From a virus, in IMG/VR virus record IMGVR_UViG_3300025133_000268, positions 1-39,815 of that record: a DNA stretch of 39,815 bases; one strand, 5' to 3'. Made by a program: the position numbers and the translations under genes. The notes beneath the pieces are model-generated. The model was given only the letters and a program-made list of their open reading frames with translations, ran no database searches and was not told the origin of the DNA. Shown here in pieces: positions 33,798 to 39,815 of this stretch. How positions within the stretch are numbered: the stretch's first letter is position 1; each line of letters starts with the position of its first letter.

Positions 33798-34907
33798 TCA
33801 AGCCTTCCCGGGGGCAAAGATCTCAAAGTCCATCTCCCACCACCCTGTAGGCTGACCGTACTCGTCATACTCCTCGTCGCTATCCGACTCATAGGAGGAG
33901 GCATCCTCCACCTCTTGAGTCATCGCCGCAGTATCTACAGAACGCACCCGGGTCCATTTCCGACCGTCCCACACTTCAATGAACTCCGGCTCGATCTCAA
34001 CATCGGTCCAAAAAGCTCCACTGTAAGAGTCCTGTGATCCGGGGGCGTCCTCCTCCAAGTCTTCAAGGTGTTGGTCCGCCCATTCCTTCACATCCACCCG
34101 AAGGGTAACGGGAGTCCACCCAGCATCCTCCTCAATGTCTTTGAAGTCGGAGTTGTGGTGGGCGAGGTTTTCCATCTTGGACATCCAGAAGTCCACACCG
34201 CCCCAGTCAGAGAGAAACACGCGACCTCGGCTGTGGCCTTCATAACCCCCACTGAACTGCGAACCCCCACTCGGCAAAAGCCCGTGCGAGCCTATGCTGT
34301 CGAGGTTCTTGAGAAAAGTGGCGTGATAGCCATGCTTGTCACGGGAAGCGTAGCGGGAGGCCACGCGGGCAGCCGACACATACCTCTGCCCCCCCACCAC
34401 TCGGAAGGCTTCACTGGGGATAGCCCGCTTGATGATGGCTCCGTCATGGGACTTCAGGGCCTGCCTTGGGCTGGTCTCTCCCAGTTGGGCCATCTCGGTC
34501 GGCACCGAAAGTTCTTTGCGGGGGACTGTGACCTCCAGCACCACCGGGCCGTAACCACCCACAGCCCTCGCACTGGCTCCAACGTATAGCCCTTGGTCTA
34601 TCCCGCGCCCCGGCGCATAGGTCTCCACTCGGCTGCGGGGCTTGGTGGCTGGGATAAAACCTCGACGCAACAGCATCTTGGCGGCCGAAGGGGTGGTGGC
34701 ATGGTAAACCTTGATGCCCCCAGAGACCTCATAGGGTTTGGGGGCCAGACGGCGCAGTGCCTCCCCAACCTCACCCGCATCCACCATCGACCGACTCACC
34801 GGATCAAAGAGGCGCGTTTCCTCCCCCACCATCTGAAGCAAGGTGGCCAAAGACTCGTGGGGTGCATCTTGGAGCAAACTGATAGCAGCAGATTCGGCAG
34901 GCTTCAT
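33798..34907 (-). CDS. Tandem ADP-ribosyltransferase-like protein (369 aa)
   Basis: Two ART-like modules can be recognised. Module 1 (about 60-175) has KVYHATT (66-72) and GLYVGASARAVGGYG (106-120), then beta-strand VVLEVTVP. Module 2 (about 190-320) has YHATF (194-198), GLLPSGG, VFLSDWGGVDFW (230-241) and EIEPEFIEVWDG (304-315). These match the pattern of H-then-Y/S-then-E ART-fold enzymes such as DarT, KptA and T4 Alt-type effectors; which catalytic class is unclear. Between the modules lies SAARVASRY (178-186), which recurs in the neighbours. The C-terminus is acidic. It starts with an ATGA overlap with the ART/GNAT/Nudix gene, so they form one unit. Catalysis is a hypothesis. Confidence 0.6.
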   Translation of the reverse strand: MKPAESAAISLLQDAPHESLATLLQMVGEETRLFDPVSRSMVDAGEVGEALRRLAPKPYEVSGGIKVYHATTPSAAKMLLRRGFIPATKPRSRVETYAPGRGIDQGLYVGASARAVGGYGPVVLEVTVPRKELSVPTEMAQLGETSPRQALKSHDGAIIKRAIPSEAFRVVGGQRYVSAARVASRYASRDKHGYHATFLKNLDSIGSHGLLPSGGSQFSGGYEGHSRGRVFLSDWGGVDFWMSKMENLAHHNSDFKDIEEDAGWTPVTLRVDVKEWADQHLEDLEEDAPGSQDSYSGAFWTDVEIEPEFIEVWDGRKWTRVRSVDTAAMTQEVEDASSYESDSDEEYDEYGQPTGWWEMDFEIFAPGKA

Positions 34908-36280
34908 GGTCCCATCCTCTTGAGCACCCAGACCACACCGGGGTGGATGCCTGTAGGTTTCATGTCACCGAGGTCGAACAAACCCCAATCGGTGTGTTCC
35001 CAGTTCAACCGGGGTCGGAACTTGCTCAATGAATCGCGGTCGGTTTCCCACACAAAGGTCGTGAAAGTGAACCCGCTCGGCTTGCGGAACACATGTTTGC
35101 CGCCCACCGAGCCGGACGGGATGCCGCCCATTTCCTCCCGAGCCTCGTCGAGTGCAGACCGCTTGGCGTCCTTTCGCTTCCCTGTGCCGTAGTCCACCGG
35201 AATAGCCCCGCCCGGGATGCCCCACAAGCCGGGGTCTTGGACGTAGGGCGACCGCTTGAGCAGGAGCACCCGGTCACCGTCGGTGACGAGCAGACCGGAG
35301 GCAGACGACCCCCAATCCTCTCCGACCATTCCTTCGTCCACGAAGGGGGCAGCGGTACGGCCCGAGGCCAACCGAACCAACCACTCCTTTTTGCTTACTT
35401 GTTCGATGCCCGAATACCTCTGCCGGAGTCGCCTCCACACTGCTTGGGCTGCGGGGGTCGTCCCCATCCCCGTACAACCCCCGGAAACGACTACTGCGGG
35501 AGCCACCGCTTCAAACGCTTTCTCATACAAAGACAGCCCAATGCCCTGCCTTCGACGTTCCCCGGCTACCTCAACATCCCTGATACGCCAGATCGGTAAA
35601 TCAGTCTCACCGAGGGATTCACGACACTCTTTGGTCAGGCGGTAGCCCCCCAATGGACCAAGCAGAAGGAAATCTCCTTCATCGTTGGAGACGCTGACCC
35701 CGTCGGAGTCCCGGTAGACCCGGAGAGAGGACGCCTTGCCGGAAGCGGCCCGGAGGGGTGCCTCTCCGACGGTGCCCTCGTCTACGAAGCGAGCCACTAC
35801 TCGTGCTGCCGACGGTGGGCCAGCCACTTTCCACCCTTCCTCTTTAGAGAGGTGGAGGACCGGGTACGAAACCTTCTCGTCCCATTCACGCAAAACGAAA
35901 GCAGGGGGTGCCTTGCCTGCAAAGATGACCCCACGGATGAAGGAGGCGGGGATCTTGGTCGTGTCTATCCGCTCCTCAAACTCATCCCCCACACCGGGGT
36001 GTTGAACGGGAGCCATACCGAACTTCTGGCCAAGTTCGCGCCCATCGAAAACAAAGATGACGTTGCCGAAACCCCCTCGTAGGAGCAAACCCAAGTCCCG
36101 GCTCATCGAGATCCCGGCTTGGCCCCCGTGATTGGAGAACCCAGAATCGGCTTTCAAGCCCTGCCCCCGCAGAGCGATATTAGCGGCCCGAGGTCCCGTG
36201 GAGGCATGGAACAAGGGAGCAGAGACTCCGGGGAGGAGTCGCTTCACCTTCATCCATGAGGCGGAACGAGGGAGTGTCAT
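34904..36280 (-). CDS. ART-like / GNAT / Nudix fusion protein (458 aa)
   Basis: Three parts are visible. Residues 20-145 resemble the ART fold: LFHAST (His25), ISMSRD (57-62) and EFEERI (100-105). Residues about 187-300 have the GNAT acetyl-CoA motif RRRQGIG (242-248) followed by a helix. Residues 326-458 are a Nudix hydrolase: LWGIPGGAIP, then ALDEAREEMGG, keeping Glu379, Glu382 and Glu383. The Nudix box has an extra loop (GTGKRKD) and an Asp in place of the usual Arg, so its substrate may differ. SAARVVARFVDEGTVGE (157-173) lies at the ART/GNAT border and a related AAPFVDEGMVGED at the GNAT/Nudix border. Nudix enzymes often cleave ADP-ribose or NADH. It may be an effector for NAD+/ADP-ribose metabolism. 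Confidence 0.75.
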   Translation of the reverse strand: MTLPRSASWMKVKRLLPGVSAPLFHASTGPRAANIALRGQGLKADSGFSNHGGQAGISMSRDLGLLLRGGFGNVIFVFDGRELGQKFGMAPVQHPGVGDEFEERIDTTKIPASFIRGVIFAGKAPPAFVLREWDEKVSYPVLHLSKEEGWKVAGPPSAARVVARFVDEGTVGEAPLRAASGKASSLRVYRDSDGVSVSNDEGDFLLLGPLGGYRLTKECRESLGETDLPIWRIRDVEVAGERRRQGIGLSLYEKAFEAVAPAVVVSGGCTGMGTTPAAQAVWRRLRQRYSGIEQVSKKEWLVRLASGRTAAPFVDEGMVGEDWGSSASGLLVTDGDRVLLLKRSPYVQDPGLWGIPGGAIPVDYGTGKRKDAKRSALDEAREEMGGIPSGSVGGKHVFRKPSGFTFTTFVWETDRDSLSKFRPRLNWEHTDWGLFDLGDMKPTGIHPGVVWVLKRMGP

Positions 36281-36606
36281 AGTGCGTGGTCCCCCAGAGG
36301 ATCATGGGCCTCATCCAGCCCCACAAAGGTGGGGGTGCCTTCCCCGGCCCACGCCCCGCTGGTGTTGTAGCCGAACCAGTCTTGGGCCTCGGAGTAGTCA
36401 CACTCCATCCACTCCATCAGGGCTTCCAGACATTTCGCGGTGTCGTAAACCGCCACAGTCTTCTTTTCAGCCCGAGGCCAATGATCCTGTGGGTGGTCCG
36501 TGATCCCAACCAAAGCCGCATCGTAAACCGCACGAGGCTCCAACAGGAGAGCCTCCGGGTTGGTGGTTTCAAGGTGGTTCAAGATCTCGGTGATGGACAT
36601 GGACAT
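36277..36606 (-). CDS. Acidic phage protein (109 aa), function unknown
   Basis: A small acidic protein with a helix at the start (ITEILNHLETTNPEALLLEP), a beta section (AVYDAALVGITD, KTVAVYD), a helix with Cys/Trp/Met (LEALMEWMECDYSEAQDWF) and a closing GYNTSGAWAGEGTP. I recall similar short proteins in other phages but cannot name a function. GGGGAG lies 5-6 nt before the ATG at 36606, which is why I prefer this over the longer frame. It is the first gene after the U-tract terminator and overlaps the next start as ATGA. Confidence 0.75.
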   Translation of the reverse strand: MSMSITEILNHLETTNPEALLLEPRAVYDAALVGITDHPQDHWPRAEKKTVAVYDTAKCLEALMEWMECDYSEAQDWFGYNTSGAWAGEGTPTFVGLDEAHDPLGDHAL

Positions 36607-36650
36607 AAAGGCTCCCCGGCGTAGCGGGCTGCTACTCATACAGGATTGGC

Positions 36651-36677
36651 AAAAAACCGAGGGGGAACACCCCCCTC
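36651..36677 (-). terminator. Rho-independent terminator of the 39.8-36.7 kb operon
   Basis: A perfect 7-bp stem (GAGGGGG 36659-36665 with CCCCCTC 36671-36677) and 5-nt loop are followed on the minus strand by GG and six U (36656-36651). It is correctly oriented for minus-strand transcription, 13 bp past the stop at 36690. It separates the small ART-like gene from the next operon. Confidence 0.8.
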
Positions 36678-36689
36678 ACCCATCCTTAC

Positions 36690-37256
36690 CTACCCGGCAC
36701 TGTTGCTCCGCCCCCCGTACCGAGCCGCCACCCGTGCGGCCGAGGGGGTGGTGCCAACCCAAACGGGAAGGGTCTCTCCAGCGATCTCTTGGGCTGGCTC
36801 TCTCCCTCGTTCAGAAGGGACCAGCAACCCCAGCAGAGCACCACGCACGTTCAGGGTGGTGCTCTCCCTCTTGGTGATCCACTCGTCCTCACCCTTTTTC
36901 CAAAGGAAGGAGTTGAGCATCCCGTTCATCCACGCCTGCTCCATGCACGCTTCGTCGTCGAAGCCATCTTCATCCATGCACTCCTCTGGGTAGACGAACT
37001 GTTCCTCCCACCCCTCCCCAGCGATGTAAGAGGCCTGTTCGGGGTATTGCTCCGCCCACTTCTCCGTGTATTTCACCTGCATAATCTGGTTGCCCAAATC
37101 CGAGCTATCCAACACCAGTGCTACGTCCCCATGTCGAATGTCACCTCCAAACAGAGGCTTCTCGGAGAGGGAGATGTAGGGGGAGAGGCTTTTCAGCTTT
37201 CCGGATTGGAGAGTGCGCTTCAGCTTATTCCACGAGGTAGTGTGAAAGAGTCTCAC
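36690..37256 (-). CDS. ADP-ribosyltransferase-like protein with C-terminal SAARV motif (188 aa)
   Basis: The N-terminus has LFHTTS with His5, then LSPYISLSEKP (24-34) and a strand (VALVLDSSDLG). A later EWITKREST (125-133) is followed by strand GALLGLLV. This order matches ART-like folds (His, Tyr/Ser-rich strand, Glu motif). An acidic loop sits in the middle. It ends with TPSAARVAARYGGRSNSAG, the same motif seen at domain borders in the two larger ART genes. The GTG start at 37256 overlaps the stop of the structural gene (GTGA), with a GGGG before it. The function is inferred; alternatives are an inactive structural homologue or a different fold with the same signature. Confidence 0.55.
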   Translation of the reverse strand: MRLFHTTSWNKLKRTLQSGKLKSLSPYISLSEKPLFGGDIRHGDVALVLDSSDLGNQIMQVKYTEKWAEQYPEQASYIAGEGWEEQFVYPEECMDEDGFDDEACMEQAWMNGMLNSFLWKKGEDEWITKRESTTLNVRGALLGLLVPSERGREPAQEIAGETLPVWVGTTPSAARVAARYGGRSNSAG

Positions 37257-39364
37257 GACCCCTTGCCACCGTAGGTGATGTTGGCCCACACCGGAGTGCG
37301 GCCTCGCTGTTCCCGAGCGTCATCAATCTTCGGCACTTCCGTGGCCATAGGGGAGGCCTGATAGTCGTACCCAACCGGATAGGGGTTAGCATCCTCGCAG
37401 GGCGAGTCTTCCGGGTTGTTGTAGCGGGTCTCGGGCCACGGCAATCGTTCCAAAGCCCCCATGGGCACCTTGTAGCGGATGTCGGTGGAGTCGAGGTAGC
37501 CGATCTGAAAGGCTTGTTGGAGCACCAAACCACGAACTTGGGTTCGGCGCACCGGGCCAATAGAGTAGCGTTCCCCGTTCTGCTTCACGATGAAGTCACG
37601 CTGGGAAAGCATCGGTGAGGGACCGATCCATACTTCGTACTGATTCTGAAGCTGCCGCCCGTTAGCTGTCTGCGCCACACGGCGTTCGCTATCGTCGGGG
37701 CCAACAATGATGTCAATGGGACCTTCGTAGCCTCCCACGAACCCGGTGCCGTAACACTTGATGCAAGTGTTGGAAGGCTGTTGGGTGTACTCCTCCAATC
37801 GAGGGTCCCACACGCAATCGCACTCCACCCCTGTCACACGGCGGATGAAAAGTTTAACCCGCTCACCCCCCTGTTCCAGAATCCACCGGTTACGCCGGAT
37901 GGCTTCCTTCCAGATGTAGTCCATCTTCTCGCTGTTCATAGGCGAGATGGGTTCGGTGTATCCCAAGGGAGTTTCCACCAGACCGGTGGGGCTTTCCCCA
38001 CTCTCGTCGATGGCTACGGTCGTGAGACGATAGAAAACCTTATGTTTTTCGTCCAACACATTGACGAGGGTTTCCCCTCGCTTCCAATAGTAGTTGACGG
38101 TAACGGGGGTGGTTTCCGTGGGGGCAGTGAACTGAATCCATTGTTCAGTGCTCGCATCCCATACCGGCGCAGTGTCCAGAGTGATCTGACCCGTAGGACC
38201 AAACACATCAGCGACGGGCACGCGCACCCCGCCGATGTAAACCTCCACATCAAAGGGAGAATCGGCTGCTACTCCGTTCCCCGTCTTCTTCACCATTGGG
38301 CGGTTACGGGTCTGGAGACGCCAGACTCCTTCGACATTAGGCATCGAACCCCGGAATACCCAGCCGGTATCCCACGGGATGACCTCTCCCATCTGCTCCA
38401 CAATATCGGTGCGGTCGCGGAAGAAGTTAGTCATCACCGGAATGTGGTTCACCCGGAAGTAAGGACCCCGCTCCCCTGTGTCGGATCTATAAACATTGAC
38501 CCCGAGGATGTTCCACTGGGTGTTGGACTTCCCCTCACAGGGAACCCCGAGTCCTCCGCTGGTTTGGGAGTCACTGGTAACCAAAGCGGTGGTGTTGGTG
38601 GTAGTGATGGTGATCCCATCACCCATCGTGCCGTCCCGGAAGGCGGCGATAAGGACTTGGTCCCCCGCCGTCACCGTAGCCGTCACAAAACTCAAAGTGT
38701 TGGTAGCATCATTGATAGCATCTGCGATGCTCTGGGCCGTGTCGAAGTTGGTCGGCCCCACACCAAAGTTCATACCCCCCGCTGTACGAGCAGTTTCCGC
38801 ACTCAACACCTGCCCACCAATCGTGAGGGTGTCGGCATCCAGCCCCCCGGAGAAGGTGGCACCAGACGCAGCGATGCGGTCAGAGTCGGAGGACAAGGTC
38901 GTCGCATTAGCGGCTTCCCCAGCCGTCCCGGCTGTCAAAGTCACGACTGCCAAGGCCGAGATAGCGGTGGCAATCCCCCATGCCCCCACACTGCCTGTCG
39001 TGATAGCGGTAGCGATGTTGGCGGCCACAACAGCGGTGTCACCCGACGAGCCGTCAAACTCATCAACGCCGGGCACCCCGGCGGAAGCGGTGAGCACGAC
39101 CCCTCCCACCTCGATGGTGTCCCCAGCAGTGATGGGGGCACCAACGAGAGTGAAAGTAGCTGTGGCCGCCGTGAGAACATCGGGAATCCCCGCCACCGTC
39201 ACCGACACCGTAGCCCGGGTGGTGGGGGTAGCAGGACCTGTGCTCAAAGTAGAGGGGTCATCCCAGCGGATGTCCGTATCCGAAGAATGGAAAGCGGACA
39301 TCGCTGTACCATTGGCCGGAGGCCACGGGAAAGATCCCGATATTGGCTCCCAGCCAGTAGTCAT
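37253..39364 (-). CDS. Structural protein with duplicated beta modules and Cys cluster (703 aa)
   Basis: Probably a virion surface or neck component. Residues about 79-174 and 175-272 are two diverged copies of a beta module (GDTIEVGGVVLTASAG and ADTLTIGGQVLSAET, each with IATAI or IADAI and ending in SGGL), a type common in phage structural proteins. A middle part (about 290-480) has aromatic residues and strands. Residues about 514-540 hold four Cys residues as CDC and CIKCYGTGF, a DnaJ-like zinc pattern, followed by VGGYEGPIDIIVG. The C-terminal 100 residues are rich in Pro, Asp and Arg. The start overlaps the preceding stop (TGATG). Confidence 0.65.
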   Translation of the reverse strand: MTTGWEPISGSFPWPPANGTAMSAFHSSDTDIRWDDPSTLSTGPATPTTRATVSVTVAGIPDVLTAATATFTLVGAPITAGDTIEVGGVVLTASAGVPGVDEFDGSSGDTAVVAANIATAITTGSVGAWGIATAISALAVVTLTAGTAGEAANATTLSSDSDRIAASGATFSGGLDADTLTIGGQVLSAETARTAGGMNFGVGPTNFDTAQSIADAINDATNTLSFVTATVTAGDQVLIAAFRDGTMGDGITITTTNTTALVTSDSQTSGGLGVPCEGKSNTQWNILGVNVYRSDTGERGPYFRVNHIPVMTNFFRDRTDIVEQMGEVIPWDTGWVFRGSMPNVEGVWRLQTRNRPMVKKTGNGVAADSPFDVEVYIGGVRVPVADVFGPTGQITLDTAPVWDASTEQWIQFTAPTETTPVTVNYYWKRGETLVNVLDEKHKVFYRLTTVAIDESGESPTGLVETPLGYTEPISPMNSEKMDYIWKEAIRRNRWILEQGGERVKLFIRRVTGVECDCVWDPRLEEYTQQPSNTCIKCYGTGFVGGYEGPIDIIVGPDDSERRVAQTANGRQLQNQYEVWIGPSPMLSQRDFIVKQNGERYSIGPVRRTQVRGLVLQQAFQIGYLDSTDIRYKVPMGALERLPWPETRYNNPEDSPCEDANPYPVGYDYQASPMATEVPKIDDAREQRGRTPVWANITYGGKGS

Positions 39365-39657
39365 CAGCCTGCCTCAACAATAGAAGCCTTGCCTTCCGGG
39401 GTGATCTTCCATTGAGCACCAGCCGGGATGCCGAGTCGTGCGGACTCCTGCTTCACAAGGTTGTTGGCCTGCGTGTTGAGGTCGGTGATCTCTCCCAGCA
39501 GATTGGCCTTGTGGAGTTCAATCCGACCCACTTCTCCCAAGAGACCTTCGGCCCGGGTACGCAGTTGGGTGATCCCAGCCAGAACTTCGGGTGTAACCGT
39601 CATGTCCTGCTCGGCAGCCTTCTTGTCGGCCTTCTTCTTTCGCTTCGTCGTTGCCAT
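39364..39657 (-). CDS. Basic/coiled-coil hypothetical protein (97 aa)
   Basis: Unrecognised. The N-terminus is Lys-rich (MATTKRKKKADKKAAEQD). Residues about 25-70 are a coiled coil (LRTRAEGLLGEVGRIELHKA, ending DLNTQANNLV). The end is AQWKITPEGKASIVEAG. AAAGGAG lies 8 nt before the ATG at 39657; the longer frame starts inside the upstream gene. Such short coiled-coil proteins occur next to phage structural genes. Confidence 0.75.
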   Translation of the reverse strand: MATTKRKKKADKKAAEQDMTVTPEVLAGITQLRTRAEGLLGEVGRIELHKANLLGEITDLNTQANNLVKQESARLGIPAGAQWKITPEGKASIVEAG

Positions 39658-39697
39658 GATTGATGCTCCTTTGAATACATCGAGGGTGAGGGGGATT

Positions 39698-39815
39698 CTA
39701 CCCGCGTGCATCCTCCTGAAGCTCTGCCACATCTTGACGGTACTCCTTCTTCCAGTCCGGCCGCTTTCTCATGCGAGCGAGATAGAGGAGTTCCCCTTTC
39801 TTGGGGTTGAAGGTG
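39698..39815 (-). CDS. C-terminal end of a gene cut by the window edge
   Basis: The frame from the right edge reads TFNPKKGELLYLARMRKRPD, then WKKEYRQDVAELQEDARG and a stop at 39698-39700. It is a basic-to-acidic helical tail of 38 residues. Nothing more can be said; it is the first gene in the visible minus-strand series. Confidence 0.6.
   Translation of the reverse strand, partial: TFNPKKGELLYLARMRKRPDWKKEYRQDVAELQEDARG

Noticed and set aside
34593-35192. Plus-strand frame of about 199 codons
   Set aside because: Shadow of the ART-like genes on the opposite strand, without ribosome site or protein-like composition.

Overview
This window looks like part of the late, virion-building region of a GC-rich tailed bacteriophage (class Caudoviricetes). 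The evidence is tightly packed genes with start/stop overlaps, good Shine-Dalgarno sites, and a recognisable tail order: tube, chaperone-position genes, tape measure, LysM/gp53-like proteins, hub, spike, and very large distal proteins. I cannot name the host. No integrase, repressor, tRNA, CRISPR array or insertion sequence was seen. Most genes are on the minus strand, so transcription runs right to left. Two short plus-strand islands (about 26.3-27.6 kb and 30.0-30.8 kb) interrupt this.

Layout in minus-strand order, from the right edge. (1) 39.8-36.7 kb: the end of a truncated gene, a coiled-coil protein, a 703-residue structural protein with duplicated beta modules and a Cys cluster, and a small ADP-ribosyltransferase (ART)-like protein, closed by a clear U-tract terminator. 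(2) 36.6-30.8 kb: a second operon holding an acidic hypothetical, an ART-like/GNAT/Nudix three-domain protein, a tandem ART-like protein, a Cys4 membrane protein, a virion-morphogenesis-like protein, a protein with a Lys-rich tail, an actin/Hsp70-fold ATPase and a SAP-like protein, ending at a hairpin. (3) 30.8-30.0 kb, plus strand: a DEDDh exonuclease and a Gly-rich small protein. (4) 29.9-27.6 kb, minus: five small genes, including an HeH/SAP-like protein with Ala-Pro repeats and a double cold-shock-domain protein. (5) 26.3-27.6 kb, plus: small genes, one apparently frameshifted and one resembling histone H1-like Hc1, followed by unusual RNA-structure-forming sequence. (6) 26.2 kb to the left edge, minus: a hypothetical, a staphylococcal-nuclease-like enzyme, the tail tube, two genes at the chaperone position, the tape measure (1083 aa), two paralogous baseplate proteins, a 1397-aa hub, an 816-aa spike, a hydrophobic repeat protein, and one open frame of at least 3226 codons that runs off the left edge.

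The tail genes make one assembly line. The most unusual part is the 37.3-33.8 kb cluster. Three genes carry four ART-like domains, a Nudix domain and an acetyltransferase domain. A recurring short motif of the form SAARV-x-(A/S)-R-(Y/F) lies at domain boundaries or at the C-terminus. I infer that these may be virion-associated or early-delivered effectors acting on NAD+ or ADP-ribose chemistry, possibly processed at the repeated motif in the way T4 Alt is processed. This is a hypothesis. The second unusual unit is the neighbouring adaptor-like / actin-like / SAP-like trio. No tail sheath gene was recognised here, so myovirus morphology is suggested by the gpV-like spike but not proven.
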